Below are positions 5,858 to 11,981 of a stretch of 11,981 nt of DNA, one piece after another. The translations under genes were made by a program, and so were the position numbers. The DNA lies in the NCBI GenBank assembly GCA_015492115.1, contig WGFS01000081.1, forward strand, positions 1 through 11,981. Direction: 5' to 3'. Source of the stretch: Aquificaceae bacterium. Lineage in GTDB: Bacteria > Aquificota > Aquificia > Aquificales > Aquificaceae. The notes beneath the pieces were generated by a model that made no database searches, had not been told where the DNA came from, and worked only from the letters and a program-made list of their open reading frames with translations. How positions within the stretch are numbered: the first letter of the stretch is position 1; each line of letters starts with the position of its first letter.

Positions 5858-7849
5858 ATGACTTTGTACGGACTTTCGGAGGAAAACCTCCGCCTTAGAA
5901 AAGAGTTCATGAGGTTTACCGCTGAGGATGCAGAGACTCTCTCTGCTCTGTACTCCTGGGCGAGGGACTACGGACCGAGGATAGTGAAGGAGTTCTACGA
6001 CGTTCAGTTCTCCTTCCCCGAGACGAGGGAGTTTCTGGAAAACGTGGCAAAGAAGAAGAACATAAGCGTAGAGGCTCTCAGGAGCCAGCTGGAGAGGTCA
6101 CAGCTACAGTACTTCCTTGATATATTTGAGGAGGCAAAGAGGGGAGGTAGCTTTGGACTCCCTTACTTTGAGAGGAGATTGAGGATAGGTTCTGTGCACA
6201 ACGTCCTGAACCTGCCCATGAAGTGGTATGTGGGAAGCTACGCCCTCTATGTAGAGCTCGTAATAAAGTACCTTCAGAGAGCTTTCAGGTTCAAGCCAGG
6301 GTTCAGGGAGAAGGCGGTAAAGGCTATAACGAAGGTTCTCATATACGATATGCAGGCTGTCTTTGACGCCTTCTTCTTTGACTTCCTCAGGGATGTGGAC
6401 GTTGACATTGACAGGATAGAGGAAGCCAAGGACCCGACAAAGGATCTCTCGGACTTCTACGCAGAGCTGAAGCGTTTGGTTAGGGAGAAGATGGAAGAGA
6501 GGGCAAGGGAGGTTGATAAGGTCATTAAGGAGCTGTCCGAGGCTATGGAGAGGCTCAGCAGTGGGGACTTTACGGTAAGGGTTGATGTGAGTTCCGGAGA
6601 GTACAGGGACCTTTACGAAAACTTCAACGCGATGGTGATGAGCCTCAAGAACATACTTACCAAGACTTACTCAAGCTCCAGCGACCTGACGGACAAGGCT
6701 ATAGTGCTGACGGACATAGCTTACGGTATGGAGGAAAACCTCAACAGGCTTTACGAGCAGATAAACGCCATATCAACGTCGGCGGAAGAGTTCTCCATGA
6801 TAGTTCAGCAGAATGCGGACAACATACTTGAATCAAAGGAGCTCGTGGAGAACATGTACTCAACCTTCAACGAGAGCCATAAGACTCTGGGCAGTTTGAT
6901 AGACAGCATGAGGGACATATACAACTCGGTTCAGAAGTACTCGGAAGTGATAAGGGAACTCAGCGGTTCTGTGGAGAGGATAGGGGAGATTACGGGCACC
7001 ATAAACTCCATAGCGGAGCAGACAAGTCTGCTATCTCTAAACGCGGCTATAGAAGCAGCGAGAGCTGGAGAGGCAGGAAGGGGCTTCGCTGTCGTTGCGG
7101 ACGAGGTCAGGAAGCTCGCTGAGAGGACTTCTGAATCCGCGAAGGACATAATTGAGATAGTTGAGGGGATAGGGGACTCTACCACGAGGGCTGTTGACCT
7201 CATATCCAAGATACTGGAGTCTGTCCAGAGAGGTATGGATGTGTCGGACAAGGCGAGCGATGCGATCTCAGAACTTGCTGAGAAGATAAAAGAGGTAGAA
7301 GCCAGGATATCCGCCCTTGCAACAGCCGGCGAGGAAGAGTCCAGCACAGCTAACCAGCTCACCCAGTCCGTTATGGAGCTCAGCAGACTTGCGGATGAGG
7401 ACAAGGGGAGGGCTATGGAACTCAAAAATGTGGCAAACGAGACCATGGAGAAGCTCAAGGCTCTCCTTGAAGACGTCCAGAGGTTTCAGCTTGACACCTT
7501 CAGCATAGAGAAGGCAAAGGTCGCCCACAATATGTGGAAACTGAAGCTCCTCAAGTTTATAGAGGGTGAGCTTGAGATGGATCCCTCAGAGCTCGTTGAC
7601 CATACCCAGTGTTATCTCGGCAAGTGGTACTACTCGGTGGGTAAGGAACACTGCGGTCACCTTGACAGCTTCAAAGCGATAGAGGCACCGCACGTTGAAC
7701 TGCACAGACTTGCGAGGGAGATATACGAGCTCAAGAAATCCGGTAAGGAGCAGGAGGCCGCTGAGAGACTCATCAGGGTGAAGGAGGTCGCAGGGGAGAT
7801 AGTGTCAAACCTTGACAGATTAAAGGCTGAGTGCTCACGTTCCGATTAA
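5858..7849 (+). CDS. Globin-coupled soluble chemoreceptor with HAMP, MCP hairpin and C-terminal CZB zinc domain
   Basis: 663 residues, no transmembrane segment, so a cytoplasmic receptor. Order: globin-coupled sensor domain (about 10-180) with RIGSVHNVLNLPMKWYVGSY at 109-128, matching the proximal-His signature of HemAT-like oxygen sensors (H114 as haem ligand); HAMP (about 217-268, LSSGDF at 233-238); MCP hairpin with tip EQTSLLSLNAAIEAARAGE at 387-405; and a CZB domain (about 552-620). The CZB ligands fit the known His-Cys-His-His spacing: H557, C585 in CYLGKWY, H612 and H616, close to the spacing of H22/C52/H79/H83 in the diguanylate cyclase DgcZ. Likely role: aerotaxis or redox taxis modulated by zinc or oxidants (inferred). 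No CheR pentapeptide is at the C-terminus. The start is ATG 5858 with AAGGAGGT six bases upstream. It is the first gene of the rightward operon. Confidence 0.93.
   Translation: MTLYGLSEENLRLRKEFMRFTAEDAETLSALYSWARDYGPRIVKEFYDVQFSFPETREFLENVAKKKNISVEALRSQLERSQLQYFLDIFEEAKRGGSFGLPYFERRLRIGSVHNVLNLPMKWYVGSYALYVELVIKYLQRAFRFKPGFREKAVKAITKVLIYDMQAVFDAFFFDFLRDVDVDIDRIEEAKDPTKDLSDFYAELKRLVREKMEERAREVDKVIKELSEAMERLSSGDFTVRVDVSSGEYRDLYENFNAMVMSLKNILTKTYSSSSDLTDKAIVLTDIAYGMEENLNRLYEQINAISTSAEEFSMIVQQNADNILESKELVENMYSTFNESHKTLGSLIDSMRDIYNSVQKYSEVIRELSGSVERIGEITGTINSIAEQTSLLSLNAAIEAARAGEAGRGFAVVADEVRKLAERTSESAKDIIEIVEGIGDSTTRAVDLISKILESVQRGMDVSDKASDAISELAEKIKEVEARISALATAGEEESSTANQLTQSVMELSRLADEDKGRAMELKNVANETMEKLKALLEDVQRFQLDTFSIEKAKVAHNMWKLKLLKFIEGELEMDPSELVDHTQCYLGKWYYSVGKEHCGHLDSFKAIEAPHVELHRLAREIYELKKSGKEQEAAERLIRVKEVAGEIVSNLDRLKAECSRSD
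7821..7848 (+). promoter_or_regulatory. Possible sigma-28-like promoter at the end of the globin receptor gene
   Basis: TAAAGGCT at 7821-7828 and TCCGATTA at 7841-7848 resemble the FliA boxes TAAAGTTT and GCCGATAA (6 of 8 in the -10), but the spacing is one base too long. The boxes lie in the last codons of the upstream coding region, so chance is possible. A perfect TATAAT follows at 7854-7859 with no matching -35 at the right distance. If active, either would give extra transcription of the receptor-tip gene and cheV-cheA-cheW. Confidence 0.2.
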
Positions 7850-7865
7850 GACCTATAATTGTTAG

Positions 7866-7872
7866 TTGGAGG
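7866..7872 (+). promoter_or_regulatory. Ribosome binding site deciding the start of the receptor-tip gene
   Basis: TTGGAGG sits seven bases before ATG 7880. It selects this ATG over the in-frame TTG at 7859, which lies upstream of the site. The strong site argues that the short gene is really translated and is not debris. Confidence 0.75.
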
Positions 7873-7879
7873 CTTTGAT

Positions 7880-8167
7880 ATGGCTGAAGAGAAGACCCTG
7901 GAATGTGGAAAATACATGGATGAGCTTTCCAAACTTACAGAGAGCCTTATGAAGATAGCGAAGCAGTCAAACCTGCTCGCTCTTAACGCGGCGATAGAGG
8001 CTGCGAGGGTGGGTGAGTCGGGCAAGGGCTTCGCTGTGGTCGCTTCGGAGTTCAGAAAGCTCGCGGACAACACCTCAAAGCTCTCTAAGGAGATAAAGAC
8101 GATAGTTGACAGGCTTGCGGAAGCTCTGCGAGAGGTGGAGGATACAGATGGTTCCAGAAAAGAGTAA
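7880..8167 (+). CDS. Free-standing MCP signalling-tip protein, 95 aa
   Basis: 95 residues consisting almost wholly of the chemoreceptor hairpin tip. QSNLLALNAAIEAARVGE lies at 29-46, followed by GKGFAVVASEFRKLA, with E40 and R43 of the invariant tip kept. The N-terminal arm is about 25 residues and the C-terminal arm about 45, so there is no sensor, HAMP, membrane segment or useful methylation region. Full receptors carry arms many heptads longer. The tip differs from both other receptors here (KQS for EQT, ARVGESGKG for ARAGE-GRG), so it is not a recent copy of either. It has a good Shine-Dalgarno, 30 bases after the globin receptor, and overlaps cheV by 20 bases. It could be a decoupled scaffold or competitor for CheW/CheV/CheA, or a decayed receptor still translated. 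The tip identity is sure; the function is open. Confidence 0.8.
   Translation: MAEEKTLECGKYMDELSKLTESLMKIAKQSNLLALNAAIEAARVGESGKGFAVVASEFRKLADNTSKLSKEIKTIVDRLAEALREVEDTDGSRKE
8137..8141 (+). promoter_or_regulatory. Ribosome binding site deciding the cheV start
   Basis: GGAGG six bases before ATG 8148, inside the 3' end of the receptor-tip gene. It favours the ATG over an in-frame TTG at 8106 and implies that cheV translation follows closely on that of the upstream gene. Confidence 0.75.
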
Positions 8168-9116
8168 GGGTGCCCTGCCCGACATCCTTGAGACCGGAAA
8201 GAACGAGCTTGAGATAGTTGACTTCAGACTCTACGAGGACAGAGAAGAGGGCGTTTACGAGTGGATATTCGGTGTCAACGTCGCGAAGGTGAGAGAAGTC
8301 CTCAGGATGCCCGAGATAACCAAGATACCCAACATGCCTCCTGAAGTTGAGGGTATGGCTGAGATAAGAGGGAAGCTCATACCCGTGATAAGCCTCGCCC
8401 GCTGGATGGGTATAGAGGAACCCCCTGAGAGGAAGAAGTTCCTGCTCCACCTTGAGTTCCTGAGGGAGAACGTGGGAGTGATAGTCCACGACGCGAAGAG
8501 GATAAGGAGGATAACCTGGAAGGATATAAAGAAGGCTCCCGAGACCCTTAACCAGAAGATGGGTGGCAGGATCACTGGGGTGGTTGATACGGAGGATGGA
8601 CTCCTCATAATCCTTGACTTTGAAGGAATTCTCCACGACATAGGACTCCTGAAGGTCTTCCATGAAGCGGAGGCTTACGAAGAAGCCAGTAAGACAGAGA
8701 GATCCGCAACCATACTCCTGGCTGAGGACTCTGCGGTCGCGAGGAAGATCGTGAAGGACATCCTTGAAACCGCGGGGCACAAGGTTATCCTGGCTGAAGA
8801 CGGTCTTCAGGCTTGGAACATGCTCAACGAATATCTAAAGAAGGCTAAGGAAGAGGGCAGGGCTGTGACAGACTACATACAACTCGTTATAACGGACATA
8901 GAGATGCCCAACATGGACGGACTGACCCTCACTAAGAAGATAAAGGAGACGGTCGGACTCATGGGTCTGCCCGTGGTGGTAAATACTACCCTCAGCGACG
9001 ACTCCAACAGACAGAGGGCTTTCAGGGTGAACGCGGACGGCTTCATAGTCAAGTTTGATGCTGAGGAGCTCCTTGAGATGGTGAACAAGCTCGCGAGTAG
9101 AGGAGAGAAGCAATGA
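8148..9116 (+). CDS. cheV: Chemotaxis coupling protein CheV (CheW domain plus receiver)
   Basis: 322 residues from ATG 8148. An N-terminal CheW-like domain (about 18-165; IFGVNVAKVREVLRM at 40-54, and EIRGKLIPVISL at 72-83, which corresponds to the receptor/kinase contact of CheW) is fused to a receiver domain (about 186-315). Receiver residues: acidic E193/D194, phospho-acceptor D250 in ITDIEMPNMDG, T280/T281, and K302 in the VKF typical of CheV. CheV couples receptors to CheA, and its receiver can be phosphorylated by CheA, serving as adaptation input or phosphate sink. The gene overlaps the receptor-tip gene by 20 bases, and its stop overlaps the cheA start as ATGA. With both cheV and cheW present, the cluster has two adaptors for the same kinase. 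Confidence 0.94.
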   Translation: MVPEKSKGALPDILETGKNELEIVDFRLYEDREEGVYEWIFGVNVAKVREVLRMPEITKIPNMPPEVEGMAEIRGKLIPVISLARWMGIEEPPERKKFLLHLEFLRENVGVIVHDAKRIRRITWKDIKKAPETLNQKMGGRITGVVDTEDGLLIILDFEGILHDIGLLKVFHEAEAYEEASKTERSATILLAEDSAVARKIVKDILETAGHKVILAEDGLQAWNMLNEYLKKAKEEGRAVTDYIQLVITDIEMPNMDGLTLTKKIKETVGLMGLPVVVNTTLSDDSNRQRAFRVNADGFIVKFDAEELLEMVNKLASRGEKQ

Positions 9117-11032
9117 TAAACGAGGACATGAAGGATATATTCAACGAGTTTGTCGTTGAGGCTGAGGACAACCTTCAGAAGGTTGAGGAGAACCTCCTTG
9201 AGCTTGAGAAGGACCCTCAGAATGAAGAGCTCTTGAACGCGACCTTCAGGGCTATGCACACCCTCAAGGGAGGTGCGGGTTTTCTCGGTCTGAACGCCAT
9301 AGTTGAGGTGGCTCATGCTGCGGAGGACGTCCTCGGGAAGCTCAGGAGCGGAGAGCTTACCCTTACACCCGACATAAACGATGCGATCCTGGAGGCCGTT
9401 GATTTCATACGCTCCTCCCTGCCCAGGTATGAGGCGGGTGAGGAAGTTGAGACACCCGAAGAGCTCGTTAGCAGGCTCAGAGAGCTTGAACAGGGTGAGG
9501 GAGCGTCCGTTGGTAAGGAGGAGACCAGCATAGATGATCTCCTTGATAAGTATGGATTTGGGCATCTAAAGGGTAAACCCATAGAGGAGATACTTGAGGA
9601 GCTCATACTCCTCCCTCCCGATGAGAGACCCCTTGAGCTTATAGACGAGCTTGACAGGATAGTCGCCAGCGGAGGGACCCCTCAGCCCGAGGAGAGACCC
9701 TCCGGAGAAACACCCCAGCCCGAGGAGAGGGCGATAGAACCCGCCGAAGAGGTGGCTAAGGAAGAAGGGGAAGAGGAGAAGGCAAAAGAAGAACCAAGGG
9801 TAGAACAGCCCAAAACTGAGACCAAAAAGCCTCCCATAAAAACGGAAGGGGAGAAGGTTCTCAGGATAGACGTCAGCAAGATAGAAGACCTCATGAACCT
9901 CGTTGGAGAGCTCGTCCTTGAGAGAAACAGGCTTCTCAGGGTTTTCCAGAAGCTCTACGAGGAGTACCAGTCCAAGACCGTTGACGAGTTTGAGACCGTC
10001 ATGTCCTCCCTTGACCGCATAGTGGGAGACCTCCAGCTTGCGGTTATGAAGACGAGGATGCAACCCGTAAAGAGACTCTTCCAGAAGTTCCCGAGAGTGG
10101 TCAGGGATCTGGCAAGGATGCTCGGTAAAGAGGTTGAGCTCGTCCTTGAGGGCGAAGATGCTGAGATGGACAAGACCGTCCTTGAGAAGCTGGAGGAACC
10201 CCTCATACACCTCATAAGGAACGCGGTTGACCACGGTATAGAGCCTCCGGACGAGAGGGAGAGGCTCGGTAAGCCCAGGAGGGGAACGGTAAAGCTGAGC
10301 GCTTACTACCATGGGGACAGAATTTTTATAGAGATATCCGACGATGGTAGGGGCATAGATGTTGAGAAGGTCAAGAAGAAAGCCCTTGAGAAGGGGATAA
10401 TCTCACCGGACAGGGCTGAGAAGATGACCGAGAAGGACACCCTCTTCCTCATATTCCACCCAGGGTTTTCCACCGCTGAGGGCGTCTCGCAGGTCTCTGG
10501 AAGGGGTGTTGGAATGGACGTTGTCATGAACACGGTCTCAGCCTTCAGGGGGACGATAGACATAGAGACCGAGCAGGGGAAGGGGACTAAGATAACCCTC
10601 TCCTTCCCTCTCACCGTGGGGATAATACGCTCACTGCTCGTCTCAGTGAACGGGAGGCTCTTCGCAATACCCATATACTCCGTCCTTGAGATAATTCAGG
10701 GCGAGGATGCCCAGATAACCACCGTATCTGGGAAAGAGGTTCTCATTCTGAGGGAGCTCACCATACCCCTTATAAACCTTGGAGAAGCCCTTGAGATGGG
10801 CGGTGGAAACGTTGGATACGTTATAGTCTCCCAGGTGGGAAGTCAGAAGGTAGCCTTCACGGTTGAGGACCTCTTCGGTGACGAAGAGGTTGTCGTAAAA
10901 CCCCTCGGTAAGATAATAGGTGAGGTTCAGGGGATCTCTGGGGCTACCATAACCGGGGACGGTAAGGTGGTTCTCATCCTTGACCTTGACGGGATACTGA
11001 AGAGGGAGATGAGGACTTTAACGCTCGTGTGA
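9113..11032 (+). CDS. cheA: Chemotaxis histidine kinase CheA
   Basis: 639 residues. P1 (about 1-125) has the phosphorylated His49 in FRAMHTLKGGAGFLGL. A variable region (126-245) lacks a recognisable folded P2. It holds a short helical stretch starting with SIDDLLDKYGFG (139-150), which resembles the CheY-binding ends of FliM and CheZ, then a Pro/Glu-rich linker with an 11-residue repeat (189-199, 200-210). P3 dimerisation (about 247-318) is followed by P4, the ATP-binding domain: N box HLIRNAVDHGIE (366-377), G1 DDGRGID (410-416), F box FHPGFSTA (448-455), G2 GRGVGMDVV (463-471). P5 (about 500-635) is the CheW-like receptor-coupling domain. CheA phosphorylates CheY and probably the CheV receiver. 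ATG 9113 overlaps the cheV stop (ATGA) and has GAGGAGA upstream. Confidence 0.97.
   Translation: MINEDMKDIFNEFVVEAEDNLQKVEENLLELEKDPQNEELLNATFRAMHTLKGGAGFLGLNAIVEVAHAAEDVLGKLRSGELTLTPDINDAILEAVDFIRSSLPRYEAGEEVETPEELVSRLRELEQGEGASVGKEETSIDDLLDKYGFGHLKGKPIEEILEELILLPPDERPLELIDELDRIVASGGTPQPEERPSGETPQPEERAIEPAEEVAKEEGEEEKAKEEPRVEQPKTETKKPPIKTEGEKVLRIDVSKIEDLMNLVGELVLERNRLLRVFQKLYEEYQSKTVDEFETVMSSLDRIVGDLQLAVMKTRMQPVKRLFQKFPRVVRDLARMLGKEVELVLEGEDAEMDKTVLEKLEEPLIHLIRNAVDHGIEPPDERERLGKPRRGTVKLSAYYHGDRIFIEISDDGRGIDVEKVKKKALEKGIISPDRAEKMTEKDTLFLIFHPGFSTAEGVSQVSGRGVGMDVVMNTVSAFRGTIDIETEQGKGTKITLSFPLTVGIIRSLLVSVNGRLFAIPIYSVLEIIQGEDAQITTVSGKEVLILRELTIPLINLGEALEMGGGNVGYVIVSQVGSQKVAFTVEDLFGDEEVVVKPLGKIIGEVQGISGATITGDGKVVLILDLDGILKREMRTLTLV
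9677..9742 (+). repeat. Two-copy 33-base tandem repeat in the cheA linker
   Basis: Two adjacent 33-base units encode TPQPEERPSGE and TPQPEERAIEP (CheA 189-210). The shared core CAGCCCGAGGAGAG occurs at 9683-9696 and 9716-9729. The frame is kept, so copy number could change linker length without breaking the gene. It lies in the flexible, charged stretch between the P2-position segment and the dimerisation domain. Confidence 0.7.
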
Positions 11033-11042
11033 GGTGTGAGAT

Positions 11043-11516
11043 ATGTCAGACATAATGCCTGTTGGAGAGACAAAGCCCGATATAGCCCTTACGGACGTTG
11101 AGGAGTTTCTCGGCTTATCCTTAGAGGACGAGCTCATAGGCATACCGCTGAAGAAGATACTAACCATATCCAAGGTTCTTGATACGGTGAAGGTTCCCTA
11201 CACACCGAGCTTTGTAGTTGGGGTTATAAACCTCAGGGGTGAGATAATACCAGTCCTTTCGTTGAAGCAGATACTTGAGCTGAACGAATCTAAGGAACCC
11301 ACACGTATAGTTGTCCTTGACTCCGCCCACGGTAAGGCTGGCGTGCTCGTTGACAGCATAGTGGGGGTTATCAGAGTTACGCAGGACAAGTTTGAGCCCA
11401 ACCCGATGGTGGGAAGGTACAGCGCCTACGTGAGCCACGTCGCTCAGACAGAGCACGGGCTCATGGAGATACTTGACGTTGACAGGCTTATGGACTCTAT
11501 AGTCAAGAAGGACTGA
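11043..11516 (+). CDS. cheW: Chemotaxis adaptor protein CheW
   Basis: 157 residues, a single CheW domain. The protein bridges receptors and CheA P5 in the signalling array. The hallmark GVINLRGEIIPVLSL lies at 60-74, with R65 matching the conserved Arg of E. coli CheW. It keeps the usual beta-barrel pattern, IGIPLKKILTI near the front and GVLVDSIVGVIRV at 100-112. The ATG 11043 comes 10 bases after the cheA stop, with GAGGTG overlapping that stop as ribosome site. It is the last gene of the rightward chemotaxis operon; the next gene starts 140 bases on with its own promoter. Soluble, no odd features apart from an N-terminal extension of about 15 residues before the domain. Confidence 0.95.
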   Translation: MSDIMPVGETKPDIALTDVEEFLGLSLEDELIGIPLKKILTISKVLDTVKVPYTPSFVVGVINLRGEIIPVLSLKQILELNESKEPTRIVVLDSAHGKAGVLVDSIVGVIRVTQDKFEPNPMVGRYSAYVSHVAQTEHGLMEILDVDRLMDSIVKKD

Positions 11517-11556
11517 CCCGTTCTAAAGAATTTCCTCTAAAACCCGCAGGGGGATC

Positions 11557-11591
11557 CTTCCGCCTGGAAGCGAGTTAATAAAGCTCTTTTT
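11557..11591 (+). terminator. Weak terminator-like hairpin after cheW
   Basis: CTTCC (11557-11561) and GGAAG (11566-11570) can pair around a four-base loop, and a run of five T lies at 11587-11591. The T run is 16 bases from the stem and the stem is short, so this is not a classical intrinsic terminator. The spacer is nevertheless where the chemotaxis transcript should end. Confidence 0.2.
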
Positions 11592-11598
11592 ATAAAAC

Positions 11599-11627
11599 TT
11601 GACATGGATACACTAAAGGTTTAAAAT
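11599..11627 (+). promoter_or_regulatory. Housekeeping-type promoter for dnaK
   Basis: TTGACA (11599-11604), exactly 17 bases, then TAAAAT (11622-11627): a perfect -35 and a five-of-six -10. The AT-rich stretch just upstream (about 11586-11597) could act as an UP element. The start of transcription would be near 11634, about 23 bases before the ATG. No CIRCE-like inverted repeat (TTAGCACTC-N9-GAGTGCTAA) is seen in the spacer. Confidence 0.8.
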
Positions 11628-11656
11628 ATTTCACAGAAAAGAAAGGAGGTGGAAAG

Positions 11657-11981
11657 ATGGCGGAGAAGGTCCTTGGTATAGACCTTGGGACGACGAACTC
11701 TGTCGTTGCGGTGATAATAGGCGATGAGCCTCAGGTGATACAGAACCAGGAGGGATCCCGTCTTACACCCTCAGTAGTTTCCTGGACAAAGGAGAAGGAG
11801 ATACTCGTTGGAGAGCCTGCAAAGAGAAGGGCTGTCCTTGACCCTGAGAACACCGTTTACGAGTCCAAGAGGTTCATAGGAAGGAAGTACGAAGAGGTGA
11901 AGGATGAGGCTAAGAGGGTATCCTACAAGGTCGTCGCTGATGACAAGGGAGACGCTGCCTTTGATGTTCCCAACGCTGGAA
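11657..11981 (+). CDS. dnaK: Molecular chaperone DnaK (Hsp70), 5' part
   Basis: First 108 codons, running off the right edge. It begins MAEKVLGIDLGTTNSVVAV: the phosphate-1 loop IDLGTTNS at 8-15 is the Hsp70 ATP-binding signature. QNQEGSRLTPSVVSW (29-43) and YESKRFIGRKY (68-78) follow as in other DnaK proteins, with K71 matching the catalytic Lys70 of E. coli. Only part of the nucleotide-binding domain is visible. The start ATG 11657 has a full AAGGAGGT six bases upstream and its own promoter. It follows the chemotaxis operon by position only, although a J-domain protein in the leftward operon would be a natural partner for it. Confidence 0.96.
   Translation, partial: MAEKVLGIDLGTTNSVVAVIIGDEPQVIQNQEGSRLTPSVVSWTKEKEILVGEPAKRRAVLDPENTVYESKRFIGRKYEEVKDEAKRVSYKVVADDKGDAAFDVPNAG

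Noticed and set aside
6931..7458. Minus-strand open frame opposite the globin receptor hairpin
   Set aside because: Ser/Ala-rich shadow of the MCP coiled coil. Similar shadows appear opposite the other receptors.
7812..7859. Perfect TTGACA (7812-7817) and perfect TATAAT (7854-7859) as one promoter
   Set aside because: The boxes are 36 bases apart, about twice the workable spacing, so they cannot act together.
7859..7879. TTG start at 7859 for the receptor-tip gene
   Set aside because: The Shine-Dalgarno at 7866-7872 lies inside that extension and fits ATG 7880.
8106..8147. TTG start at 8106 for cheV
   Set aside because: ATG 8148 has GGAGG six bases upstream, and the extra residues show no CheV likeness.
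8085..8780. Minus-strand open frame of 231 codons opposite cheV
   Set aside because: No recognisable domain and no operon logic. The plus strand carries an intact CheW domain and receiver start.
9566..10312. Minus-strand open frame of 248 codons opposite cheA
   Set aside because: It mirrors the conserved CheA P3/P4 coding sequence and shows no family motif. The high GC in third positions of cheA keeps antisense stops rare.
1..11981. CRISPR arrays, tRNA or rRNA genes, insertion sequences, attachment sites
   Set aside because: I saw no spaced direct repeats, cloverleaf-like segments, transposase motifs or terminal inverted repeats. Coding density leaves no gap above 140 bases.

Overview
The window looks like a piece of a Gram-negative (diderm) bacterial chromosome, most likely a thermophilic, flagellated member of the Aquificota. 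That placement is an inference. It rests on the lipid A and cell-wall genes, the heavy use of AGG/AGA arginine and ATA isoleucine codons, the Lys/Glu-rich proteins, the very tight overlapping operons and the strong Shine-Dalgarno sites. No 16S or other decisive marker is present.

Layout. (1) 2-1839, plus strand: the end of lpxA followed by glmU, two left-handed beta-helix acyltransferase genes. They link lipid A synthesis with UDP-GlcNAc supply. (2) 1841-5782, minus strand: a compact motility operon, read as fliM - cheZ - cheY - soluble PAS-like chemoreceptor - C-terminal J-domain protein - PilZ protein. Almost every junction overlaps or is about 10 nt long. It converges on glmU with a single base between the stop codons. 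(3) 5783-5857: a 75-base divergent control region with a candidate sigma-28 promoter for the rightward genes. (4) 5858-11516, plus strand: the sensory operon, which reads globin-coupled chemoreceptor with HAMP and CZB zinc domain - 95-residue receptor-hairpin-only protein - cheV - cheA - cheW. (5) 11517-11656: a spacer with a near-consensus housekeeping promoter. (6) 11657 to the window end: the start of dnaK.

How it works together: the receptors (a soluble haem-globin/zinc sensor and a soluble PAS-like receptor) would regulate CheA through CheW and CheV. CheA phosphorylates CheY. CheY-P binds the FliM N-terminus at the flagellar switch, and CheZ removes the phosphate. No cheB, cheR, cheC or cheD is present here, so adaptation genes lie elsewhere or are missing.

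The points of most interest are: the globin-HAMP-MCP-CZB domain order; the free-standing 95-residue receptor tip; a short peptide in CheA that resembles the CheY-binding peptides of FliM and CheZ in the same cluster, in a CheA with no recognisable folded P2 domain; and a C-terminal J-domain protein inside a chemotaxis operon.
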